The position numbers and the translations under genes are program-made. From the NCBI RefSeq assembly GCF_019279795.1, contig NC_056739.1, forward strand, positions 13,282,968-13,346,967: a stretch of DNA of 64,000 nucleotides. Direction: 5' to 3'. This document shows, in pieces, positions 53,651-63,470 of this stretch. The number at the start of each line of letters is the position of its first letter. The stretch's first letter is position 1. A model generated the notes under the pieces. That model saw only the letters and a program-made list of their open reading frames with translations, did not search any database and was not told the DNA's origin. Origin of the DNA: Protopterus annectens. Lineage: Eukaryota > Chordata > Ceratodontiformes > Protopteridae.

Positions 53651-55491
53651 CAAGGCCAGAATGGGGCAATGAGAATTACAGTCCTTTCTAGATCCTTGGC
53701 TTTCTGGAGAAATCTCGGTATCAGAGGTATAGGGGGGAAAAGCGTAGAGGAGACCCGGGGGCCAATCGTGAATCAGAGCGTCCCTGGGGACATCCCCTGG
53801 AGGGGGTAAGAGGGCAAAGTAGCTTCTGCATTTGGCGTTCATTGGAGACGCAAACAAATCGCAGCAAGGCTGGCCCCACTTGTGGAAAATCATTTCCGCT
53901 ATTGTCTGATTGAGGGACCACTCGTGAGGTAACAGGATGGCTCTGCTCAACCTGTCCGCTATAACGTTGGATAACCCCGGGATGTGCGTTGCTATCAGAA
54001 AGTGACCCGTGGACTCTGCCCATTGCCAAATTCTCATGGCCTCTCTGCATAACTGGTAAGACTTGGTTCCCCCTTGTTTGTTTATGTACCAAACTACGGA
54101 CATGTTGTCCGTTTGAACTGCAATGGTCCCTAGAGGTAGCAGGGAGGAAAAGTGTTGCAACGCTAGAAACACTGCCCTCATCTCCAGGACATTGATGTGC
54201 AGGTTGTACTCCAGATTGGTCCATTCGCCTTGGACTGTCTGTCCCTGAAAGATGCCCCCCCACCCTATCAGGGACGCGTCCGTGGTCACTGTGGCTGTTG
54301 GTGTGGGTAACACAAACAGTCGGCCGCCGATGAGTTTGCAATTCTGTAACCACCAAGACAGGTGTGCTTTGCAGGTGTTTGTAATGTGAATTTCGTGTGT
54401 CAGCGGTAACTGTTGGAACGACCATTGTGCGAACAGCAGCCATTGGAGAACTCTCATGTGTAGTCTTCCGAAGGGAATTGCAATGAGGGAAGCTGACATG
54501 AGTCCCAAGACTTTCAGAACTAGTTTGGCTGGGGATTTCTTGGACAACAGAAGTAGAGATATGTGATTTTGTAGGGAAGCTATTCTTGCGGGGGGGGGAG
54601 TCTTAGAAGCAAGGAACGGGTGTCCAGATCTGCCCCTATAAATGAAATATGCTGTGATGGCTGTAAGGCAGATTTTTCGAAATTTATCGAAATCCCTAAC
54701 TGAACACAAAGGTTGAGAGTGTAGTCCCTGGCCTGTATCAGTCGACGCTCGGTGGTGGCGGTAAGGAGCCAGTCGTCCAGATACAGAAACACCCGGAATC
54801 CTAGGCGTCTCAAGTGAGACGCTACCACTGCCATGCATTTGGTGAAAACCCTGGGGGCTGAGGTTAGACCAAAGGGCAGGGCCCGAAACTGAAAGTGGCT
54901 GGCTCCCAGCCGGAAGCGCAGGTGATCTCTGGATGCTCTGGCCATTTTGATGTGGTAGTATGCGTCCTTGAGATCTATTGAGCACATCCAGTCGTCCTTC
55001 TGTAAGAAGGGAAGGATCGATTGAAGCGTGACCATCCGGAACTTTTCTTTCTTCACAAAGGTATTGAGATTGCTTAGGTCTAGGATTGGCCTCCAGTCCC
55101 CTGTCTTTTTTGGAACTAAAAAGAACCTTGAGTAAGTTCCGAATCCTCTTTGGTCCACCGGGACTGGTTGGATGACTCTTTTTTCTAGCAGCTTTGAAAT
55201 TTCCATAGCTGCAGGTTCTCGCAGATGGGGCGGTACATCTGGGAATCTTTTCTGTGGTAACGGGGGAAGAAGAAATGGAATTTTGTAACCTCTGGTAATA
55301 ATGCTTTTTACCCATCCGTCTGAAGTAAGATTTTGCCAGGCCTGAGGGTATAAAGCTAAGTGACCCCCGACTGCCTCCAGAGCAGAACAGTCGGGCCTCC
55401 ATTCAGGAGTGCTGGAAAGGCTTCCCAAGGATAGTATCCCTGTCGCCTTGGTTCTGCGGACCCCCTCTGCCGCCAGGGCAATGTCTTCCAC
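53600..55491 (-). pseudogene. DIRS I reverse transcriptase-RNase H, one frameshift
   Basis: 55491-54580 is open through FFLVPKKTGDWRPILDLSNL, SIDLKDAYYHIKM, FRALPFGLTSAPRVFTKCMA and FLYLDDWLL (YLDD 54772-54783). A G9 run at 54590-54598 shifts the frame. The other frame (from about 54590 to 53033) holds RNase H: TTDASLIGWGG, NVLEMRAV, QTDNMSVVWY, ADRLSR. Near 53732-53737 the RNase H frame runs straight into the recombinase frame, whereas in A1/A2 the two overlap in different frames, so one base is probably missing here. Catalytic residues are all conserved. Confidence 0.9.
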
Positions 55492-57607
55492 CTCTGCCCC
55501 CCCCTGCCTCTGGAGGGGGCATCACCCTGTGTGCTTGGGAAAGAACCCTGGGGTTTACGAAACCACATTTTCCCACCTCGTTGCCCTTTGGGGTACGGTC
55601 TGGATGGGGTGGAAAAACGGACTCCGACAGCAGACAGAGTCTTTCCCTCTTGCTCACACCGGGTAAGGGTCTCCTTTACTTTAGGGCCAAAGAGAGTGGC
55701 ACCATCAAAGGGGGCGTTAGTAAAGGAAGACTTGAAGGCTTCCGCAAAAGAGCATAGGCGCATCCAGGATTGTCTACGAAGAGCAATCGCTGAAGACGCA
55801 GCCCTACTCGATCCTTCGGCTGCATACGAGATGAGCCTTATGGACAAGTTTACAATAGATGTAAGGGTATTGAGCTGTGCTGTAACCTTATCCGAGACAG
55901 CAGCATCTGTAGTACCCTGGAGGGTATCTCCCAAATCTCTGACTAGATCCCTCTGTAAACGTGTGAAATGTGTCAAATAGTTCAGCGATCGCATGGAAAA
56001 AGTCGCTGAACTGAAAATACGCTTCCCATATCTGTCCATGGTCCTAGAATCTCTGTTAGGCGGATGGACAGACGAGGAAGATTCGGACATCTCCTTTTTA
56101 GTGGCAGCTGCCACCACCATAGCGTCCACTGGAACTCCCTTTGTGAGGTATGCCTTATCCTGAGGGGCCGTAATATATTTATTAGGCTTTCTGGGAACTG
56201 GCTCCACTGTGTCAGGTGTCTCCCACACCCTTCAAGCGATTAAATCCATTAACTCGTCGAAGGGCGGAGTGAACCAGGAGGAAGAAGGGCGAGCACCAAA
56301 TGGCTTCAGCAAGACTGACTCATCCTCAGAAGGGGGTAGGGCTTGCCAATCACCTCTCTGTTTTAGGATCTCCAGGATGTCAGAGAAGGAGACATCCTCC
56401 GAGGGTGATTTTGGGGACCCTTCTGACTCATCTAAGTCAGTGTCTGATGTTAAGGACTCTTGTGGAGAATCCAAGTGCCTCCTCTTGCACAATCTTTTCC
56501 TCGGGACATCATCGGGGGGGGGGCATCCAATGAAGCCTCTGAGGAAGAGGGGGCTCCCTCTGGGAGCAGCTGAGACACTGGTGCTCGACGCTTCTGAGTA
56601 GCCGTAGGTGCAGAAGAGGACAATGGGCCTTTATGGGAGAGAGACGTTGCTTCTGCTGATGTAGTTGTCTGGGAAGACAAAACCTTCCTCATAAGGTCGA
56701 AGGCCCCCGGACCCTGAGCCGAGGAATCCTCCGGTTCCGAAGAACACAGAGGTATCTCCGACGCGGAAGCCAAGGGCACCGACCCCGAGGACGGAGCCGA
56801 GGTGATCCGTGCCGAGGCGCCGAGAGGGAGAGTCGGCACTGAAACATCGGTTCAACTCTCGGTCCCGGAACCAAGGATAGATCGTCGGCTCTGCAAGTCC
56901 GGTAGTGTTTCCGATGGAGTCGAGGTCAACGGTGCCGACCGAGAAAGAGACGGTTCCGGCACCAAGGGCTCTACTATCAGCAGATCAACGTCTTCCGGCT
57001 CCGAGGGCTGAGTAGGCCTCGGAGGAGGACCAGATGGAGACAAGGGAAGGCCTTCGAGTCTCGACACCAACTGAGAGGAGACAGCAATGAGTTTGGACAG
57101 GGCTGTGTTGTCCATCAGCTTCTGCACCACACGATCTACATCGGTGTTGGAGAGAGGTCTGGAAGACCGCGTCGAAGGAATCGAGGACGGTGCCGACCTC
57201 AAAAGAGCCGGAGGTGGAAGCTCTGTCACCGGTTCCAAGACCCGAGGTTCGGTAACAGACAGTAGTTTGATACTCGGTCCCGAAGTCTGTGGAACTGGTG
57301 AACGAACTTTAACAGAAGTACTTGGAGTCGATGACCTGGGCTCCGAAGTCCTCGACTCCTTAGAGGATTTAGAAGTCTGGTCTGATTTGTCTAAAGCCTC
57401 TTGGAAGGCAGGCTTTAAAAGACCTCTGTCCATAAGCTTCCTGCGCCTATCTGTCATGACCCTTCCACTAAAGGAATGACATATGGCGCAGTCCTCCTGA
57501 AGATGGAGAGGGCCAAGACAGTAGACGCAGGAGCTATGGTTGTCGGTGACAGACATCTTCTGTCCGCACTGACATCTTTTAAAGCCTGACTTAACCTTTT
57601 CTGACAT
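55356..57607 (-). pseudogene. DIRS I gag, several breaks
   Basis: ATG at 57607 (MSEKVKSGFKRCQCGQKMS), equivalent to the A1 start. The Cys/His motif is complete (C-x-C, H, C-x2-C, H, C-x2-C). A Ser/Pro/Glu region with SEP, TEP and SAP units follows to TGA near 56852; the same frame resumes at 56839 and shifts at a G11 run (56512-56522). The acidic region is in 56492-56232, ended by a TGA where an Arg codon is expected. 56228-55356 holds the helical core (LQRDLVRDLGDTLQG, ALRRQSWMRLCSFAEAFKSS) and an Arg/Gly tail. The tail overlaps the RT start. Confidence 0.87.
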
Positions 57608-57640
57608 AGCAGAGTTGAAAAAACTGTCACAATACAGTGT

Positions 57641-57688
57641 AAAAGAACAATCACTACACTTAATCTTAGCCAAAGGCCGAGAAGCGAT
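57641..57688 (-). ncRNA. U2 snRNA 5'-end fragment in the DIRS I leader
   Basis: Minus strand from 57688 reads ATCGCTTCTCGGCCTTTGGC, then TAAGATTAAGTGTAGTGATT and GTTCTTTT. This matches U2 snRNA nucleotides 1 to about 49 as I know them, with one T missing in the TTTT run and a few substitutions; the branch-site pairing stretch GTGTAGT is kept. It begins exactly at U2 nucleotide 1 and is in the sense direction of the element RNA, 34 bases before the gag ATG. It is too short to be a U2 gene: stem-loop II, the Sm site and the 3' loops are missing. Confidence 0.85.
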
Positions 57689-57841
57689 GATATTAAGGTG
57701 ATTAGTAGTAATATTAGGTACTATCAAGTAAATTTAGCAGTCGAATCCGTGTTTTAGCAAGTGGGGTAGGCCCTAGGTATCCTAACTAAATTAAATGCTT
57801 TAAAACACTAACAATTTAGTCAATGGGAAACCAGAGACCAT

Positions 57842-57855
57842 ACACACACACACAC
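57842..57855 (-). repeat. (CA)n in the DIRS I leader
   Basis: Short CA run at the place where A1, A2 and C also have CA runs. Confidence 0.8.
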
Positions 57856-57959
57856 TAACAAGTCTAACAATTATAAGAATTTTTAGAAGAAAATTCTATC
57901 AGAAAAAAAGCTTTATCTTATCTGAAGTTGGCTCAGAGCTCTTCAACAATGTGATCAGT

Positions 57960-58121
57960 TGCAGCGACAAACTAGATCTGAGGTAAAGGCAGAGGGAATT
58001 GTGGGAGATAGGTTGGTCTCGAGCTTCTTCTGGATGCAGAGCTTTGCTAAGCGGCCGACTCGGAGCCGAGGATCGGCTCTGACACCCATGTGTAAGAACA
58101 AACGGCGAGATTGAACACTCT
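57960..58121 (-). repeat. DIRS I right terminal inverted repeat
   Basis: Hairpin CGGAGCCGA / TCGGCTCTG at about 58060-58080; terminus CACTCTCACAT. L gag sequence follows immediately. Confidence 0.9.
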
Positions 58122-58125
58122 CACA

Positions 58126-58288
58126 TCATCTGTTTGGGTACCTGCACTTGTTCATCATCAGAGGAACCTGAATGATCTGACTCAGATAGGTCAGAGTCCT
58201 TAGATATATGAACCCTTCAAAAAGAGAATCTTTAGCAGAGTGACCAGTGGGGGAAGAGTCACCATTACTCATAACCCCAGTACGCACC
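58126..58288 (-). pseudogene. DIRS L gag, acidic segment
   Basis: The minus strand reads KDSDLSESDHSGSSDDEQVQ in one open frame, the acidic gag region. The same order (EGEQVQKPKQ) occurs in the 4600-5011 fragment. It is cut on the left by DIRS I and on the right by the inverted-repeat block. Confidence 0.55.
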
Positions 58289-58583
58289 TGTAATGCCCCT
58301 GCACTGGCCCAGTAATCAAGGAGCCTCAATCCTCACCACTTGCACCAGTGAGGGTTGTGCAAATTGGGAGGATGACAAGTACACACACAGTAAAATACAA
58401 TTTGCCTTAAGAGCACACAGAGATCACAGTCAGTCTGGGGCTGGTTTCCCCCTCTTTCCCCAGATCCCCAATAAGATTACCCACTGGCAAAGATATAGGT
58501 TAAAATCTCAGCCGAGTGGTCAAGCCAAAACCTCCAGCACCCTCTCTGTCAAACCAGTATTTCATGTCGCTGCCCAAGTAGCT

Positions 58584-58584
<1 letters not shown>

Positions 58585-58654
<70 letters not shown>
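58585..58654. repeat. (CA)n microsatellite, left arm
   Basis: About 35 CA units; mirror partner at 60712-60773. Confidence 0.97.
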
Positions 58655-58656
<2 letters not shown>

Positions 58657-60709
58657 TGAGATTTGATTTATATACAAACACACAGACACTCCTGGGGAAG
58701 GCTGGCACAGGTTCACTAGCTATGCCTCCTTCTGCCCAGACTATAAGGTAGCAAGAGTTGCCACCAACCACTCTTACTTAGCAGCTACTATAAGGCCCTT
58801 ATCAAAGAGTGACCAGTCCTACTGTGTGATATTATTATCCAAATGGTAAATGTGTCCAAGACTTTTAAGGCTATTTACGACTGGCCTATACAGTGTCACC
58901 AAATACATATGCAAGTACTCTTAAGAGCTTAACTATCTCTAAACAAACCAACCACAATTAAAAGGTTTAAATATATTTAGTAATAAATAATAAAAGAACA
59001 AGACAATATTCAATAACTCAGCACATTGACTACAGAGTTCAGAATTACAAGAAAAGTTTTAAAACATTATTGCAGGACAGTCTCAAATAAATACAGAAAA
59101 CATCTAAACTAATCTTTACTATATTCCTATATATATCTAAGACAGACTGTACCCTGATTACTTACTATTAGCAAGGCAAGTGCTGATGAGAGGATGTTTT
59201 CAGGTCCAAAGACAAATACAAAATGCACAGACTCACTCTCTGAGATACTTCTTAAAATAACAATACACATTACTGCTGGGTTAGCTGGGATGGCATCACT
59301 CTTTGTCACCTGCCTTCAGTTCCCAGGCTAACAGAAACTTAGAATTTAGCACCCCTGTGTCAGAGGTACATATCTCTCAGAAGTTTGCCTAGAACTGGAA
59401 GTCGTAAAACAGTTAAACACTTTTACATTTGAAACCCAGTAATTATTTCTGTTTCAAGACAATAGGAAAACCTCCAACTCTAGACATTGTGTCTGCTCTA
59501 ACCTGAAACAGAGATAACAGAATCGTAAAACAATTTGCACCTTTTTTCTTGAGGTTTTGCAAGTTAACTCTGTATGTTCCAACTTCTACCATTAAAACAC
59601 ACATCTGCACAGGTATATAGTGTGGAGATATATGACGCTGCCAGCCTAGCTGGATAGAGCTTTTTAGATGTACTGTATAGCTCCAACGTCATCATCACTC
59701 ATAAATGATGGCAGCAAACAACAATACCTTCCATTCCTTTTACTTCGAGAACATTCAATGCCATTGGTAAAATATTAATATAAGCTACAGCCACTTATCT
59801 TAAATGTAAGAAATTGTGTTAAATGTTGAGGTTCAAGAAATGTAAAAACGGTGCACTCTGCTGCAAGAAAGCTGATAAGTCAAGCATTGTATGACTGTCT
59901 GATCTCAAACCTGGAGCTGTGGTGTCTGAACCAGCAGATTATTTCTATTGTTTTGAGACTAGAGTTAATTGCTAGATTTTACATATATATAATGTCTTTA
60001 ATTGCTGTGGTTTCCTGACCAGGTGCAAACTTACTAAGAAATGTAAATGTAGAGTTTCTGTCAGCCTGGGAATCACAAAATTGTTAGGAACGATGTAATC
60101 TGAAATGAGTCAGCAGTGATGTATTATCAATTTAAAAGACTTTCTCAGAGAGAGAGAAGATTTTGCATTTGTCTTCAGAACTGACAACACTCATAAGCAC
60201 TGCCTTTGCTCTACATGTAAGTTTATTTAGAACTGTGATTGCTCTTAGATACAGATAGAAAATACTAAGTTTAGTCTAGCTGTTTTCTGTATTGATGTCA
60301 GAACTATTCTACAGTATTATTTTAATCATTTTCCTGTGTCTGAACTCTTGATTAGCACTGTGTAGTAAGAAGTATTGCCTTGTGTTTTTATTATTTCTTA
60401 TTAAATATTTTTAAATCTTTCAAATGTGGTTGTTTTGTGTAGAGATAATTTAAGCTCTAGAGAACATTGCATGTATACAGTGATACCAAGCTACTCCAAT
60501 AGCTTTAGCCCTGGGTCAAACTTACTATTTGGATAACAGTAATATTACACAGTAAGATTGGTCACCCTTTGGGAAGGGCCTTATAGTAGCTGATATTAGT
60601 GGTTGGTGGAAGTGATTACTATCTTATAGCCTGACAGAATGGGGGCACAGCTGGAGAACCTGTGCCAACCTTCTCAAGGAGTGTCTGCTTGCATTTAAAT
60701 CAAATCTTA

Positions 60710-60711
<2 letters not shown>

Positions 60712-60771
<60 letters not shown>

Positions 60772-60773
60772 GT
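60712..60773. repeat. (GT)n microsatellite, right arm
   Basis: About 30 GT units with one C interruption; mirror partner at 58585-58654. Confidence 0.97.
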
Positions 60774-61242
60774 CAGCTACTTGAGCAGGGACACGAAGCA
60801 TTGGTTGGACAGAGAGGGTGCTGGAGGTTTTAGCTTGACCACTATGCTGAGATCTGGACCCTACAGCTGCACCAGTGGGGAGTCTTTCTGGAGAGAAAAG
60901 GAGAAACCAGCCCCATACTGACTGTGATCTCTGTGTGCTCTTAAGGGAAATTGTACTTTACTATGTGTGTACTTGTTATCCTTCCCAATGTGGACGCCCC
61001 TCACTGGTGTTAGTGGTGAGGATTGAGGTTCCTTGATTACTGGGCCAGTGTACGGGTGTCACATATAGTTTATGCACATTTCTGCTCTTTTCCAGCAGGG
61101 TACACTGTGGTTACATTCTTGAAACTCAGTACATAATATACAGTTCAGCACTCACTTCTGTATTAGTAGTTTAATATACATATAATATATAGTTCTCTTA
61201 CAATTGTAAGACAAGCCTATGAATCATATTCATATTCAGAAA

Positions 61243-61395
61243 TGGCATATGATTATTTACAAAATTCCAGATAGCTGGGCTGGCAGTATTCCCTTTTGTC
61301 ACATTTCTATATAAACCATATTAACATTTTCAAGTGACATATAGTTATTTACAACTTTCCAGCTAGCTGGGCTGGCAGCATTTCGGTTTGCCACA
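61243..61395 (+). repeat. Two diverged copies of a ~60-bp unit
   Basis: 61243-61302 and 61334-61395 share ACATATAGTTATTTACAA-type starts and CCAGCTAGCTGGGCTGGCAG, each ending with GTCACA or GCCACA. Confidence 0.75.
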
Positions 61396-61924
61396 ACTGC
61401 CACCATGGTCTTGTAGCTGTAAAAGTGGGAAGGTGCTCTTCCCCTTTACCCTATGGTTCTGGTGCCCTTGTCTCTGTTAACTGACACTGTATCTGATTAA
61501 TCCTGCCATAATACTATCAGTACTACTTAGGCGAAGCTCATATTTACTGATATTTCTTAATAGTAATACTGAAATTGCTTCTATAATTGCCCTGTTTTTA
61601 ATATCTGCTGACTATGCATTTTTAAATGTAGGCTGCTGTATATGTGCATACTGTTAATCTATCTGTACAAGTAATATTTGCTTAACAGTCTCACCCTGTC
61701 CATCCACATTTTTAACTATTCAGTCTGCCTCTGAACTACCCTTAACCAACAGCTAAACCTGGTTTACTACTAATCTATATTAACAGTAAGCTTTCACCCA
61801 TACTCTGAATCTTCCAGCTTGTCTCCCTTTATGTCTCTTCTTCCTTATCTAGGTTGTTCACCTGGCTGCTTGTCTCATTTGCCTATTTCACTTCTCCTTT
61901 CTCCCACTCTACTTCTAGGTTGTA

Positions 61925-62087
61925 GTCACCCAACATGAATTCAAGTAACATCTACATCAAGCTCAGCTCTTTAAATCTCCAGTCTGCAGCACACAAAAAT
62001 AAAGTTATAAAAGTCTACAAATCACCCAATATGAACTCAAGTAACACCTACAATCTCCAGTCTGCAGCACACCAAAATAAAGTAAAT
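61925..62087 (+). repeat. Direct repeat of a ~70-85-bp unit
   Basis: CACCCAACATGAATTCAAGT (61928) and CACCCAATATGAACTCAAGT (62023) begin the copies; both end with CTCCAGTCTGCAGCACAC and AAAATAAAGT. About 20 bp in the first copy are absent from the second. Confidence 0.8.
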
Positions 62088-62729
62088 GTTTGAAAATAAT
62101 TTTATCATGCTCCTGCAACCTATACGTTTGTTGTAAGGCTCTCTGCATACCACTGGGCACCACCTTTAATATTACCCTTCTTGTTCATCTCTATTTCTCT
62201 ACAAATAATTGTCCCCCCTTAAATTTCCTTTCTTTTTACCCCCTCACTACCTTGTGTTAACTCTTTGATATCTAGTAATTCCCACCCTATACTGCAGCTC
62301 AACACCTTGCTTTTCCCTTGTTTTTACAGTTTCCTTTGCATTCTTGTCATTAAATATTCTGTAAATGTCTAAATACTGATTATTTTACTCTACTTACATT
62401 GCCAGTGATAAGATTCTGCTGATAGCTGCAGCATTGCACCATAAATTTACTATTGACCAATCTTGCCTATCCCCCTTATCACAAATTTCAAGAAAAAACA
62501 CCTAACCAAATGTCAAAGCCCACCCCAAAGACAGCACATTTCCAAACTTACCTTAAACTGCTAACATATCACTTGATAACATACATCTCTAATTACACCT
62601 GATATTTCATTCTAACATTTGAATACCACTTCTACTATTTGTAAACATACCCTCACACTAGACATGCCCTCTTAATCTCCCTAACATCTTTACTCTTAAT
62701 TCTCAACCTCGCTACAACTATATCCTCAC

Positions 62730-63175
62730 GGGTCTACTTCATTTGCCCTAACTTCCAATTGACTGACACCCATTTGACTGAGACCAAATGAATGAAATTT
62801 CATTTGACTGACACTTCATTTGACTATCACTTCATTTGACTGACAAGTATTATTGGCAGTCTCCAGAGCACTGTAAGGCAAGTGAATGGAATATGTCCCC
62901 TTCCCCACTGTAGTGCGACCCTGAAGTTAGAATATATAGTTGGGGGGGCTCACAGCCCCCCACAATGGGGGGTGTGGGGGCAAAGCCCCCCACTTACTTT
63001 TGTTTTACTAAGCAATGTTAAAGCAAAACCACACAATATAATATGAAATTAAGTGGGGGGCTTCACCCCCCTAACTATATATTCTAACTCCAGGGTCGCA
63101 CTACAGTGGGGAAGAGGACATATTCAGTCAAATGGGTGTCAGTCAATTGGATGTTAGGGCAAATGAAGTAGACCC
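62730..63175. mobile_element. MITE-3, foldback element, target duplication ATCCTCAC
   Basis: Exact 8-bp repeats ATCCTCAC at 62722-62729 and 63176-63183. The terminal inverted repeat is over 50 bases with one mismatch: GGGTCTACTTCATTTGCCCT left, and its complement ending at 63175. An inner inverted pair (TTCCCCACTGTAGTGCGACC, 62900; and its complement near 63095) makes most of the element a hairpin. The left side has extra direct copies of CATTTGACTGACA. 8-bp duplications suggest hAT mobilisation. Confidence 0.95.
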
Positions 63176-63183
63176 ATCCTCAC

Positions 63184-63470
63184 ATACCCTACCACACCAA
63201 TACACATCAATAACCTCCTCTAATCATCTTCCCAATAAAAAACACAGCTTCTCACATATCTCCTCCCAGCTTTTCCCCTATACCCTCCCATATTATTCAA
63301 TCCACAAATTGGCCTCCTCACCTACTATGAAACCACACTTGACACCAGTACCATCACTTATGTATAAAAAACATATCCCATGGTACTGATTCCTCATCAC
63401 CTATGTACTAAAAAGTGGAGACATACATCCTAACCCAGGCCCACCCTTTAATCCTAGCCTCAAAAGTAAC
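63184..63470 (+). other. LINE-like 5' sequence before endonuclease
   Basis: A C-rich plus strand leads into the endonuclease region. The frame 63132-63389 crosses the MITE end and is not a gene. Probably part of the same LINE as below, with MITE-3 inserted in it. Confidence 0.4.

Larger units (their letters stand above)
51961..58121 (-). mobile_element. DIRS retrotransposon I, nearly full length
   Basis: Left repeat 51968-52150 after an A7 run, (GA)n at 52231-52258, complementary region 52332-52438, recombinase, RNase H-RT, gag, leader with a U2-like segment and (CA)n (57842-57855), right repeat 57960-58121. Several in-frame stops are CGA-to-TGA changes. The element divides DIRS L gag. Confidence 0.93.
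50405..58288 (-). mobile_element. DIRS L, split by DIRS I
   Basis: Left end and duplicated complementary region at 50405-51240, recombinase C-terminal piece and a gag piece to about 51905, then DIRS I (51961-58121), then the rest of the gag piece (58126-58288). RT, RNase H and most of the recombinase are missing. The 4600-5011 gag fragment is of the same family. Confidence 0.6.
58289..61063. repeat. 2.8-kb imperfect inverted repeat
   Basis: Left arm 58289 to about 59600 and right arm about 59750 to 61063 are reverse complements with moderate divergence. Examples: CACTGGCCCAGTAATCAAGG left and CCTTGATTACTGGGCCAGTG right; the (CA)n at 58585-58654 faces the (GT)n at 60712-60773; AGAGCTTAACTATCTCTA faces TAGAGATAATTTAAGCTCT. 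The outer ends read TGTAATGCCCC and GGGTGTCACA, TG..CA like an LTR. No target duplication and no frames. It may be two copies of one ~1.4-kb repeat in head-to-head order. Confidence 0.8.
61064..62729. other. No gene; short tandem duplications
   Basis: AT-rich sequence without frames. It may be the 5' or untranslated part of the LINE that is readable from 63470, because its C/T-rich plus strand continues in the same style; this is only an impression. Confidence 0.4.

Noticed and set aside
57641..57688. A functional U2 snRNA gene
   Set aside because: Only about the first 48 nt match; stem-loop II, the Sm site and the 3' end are absent.
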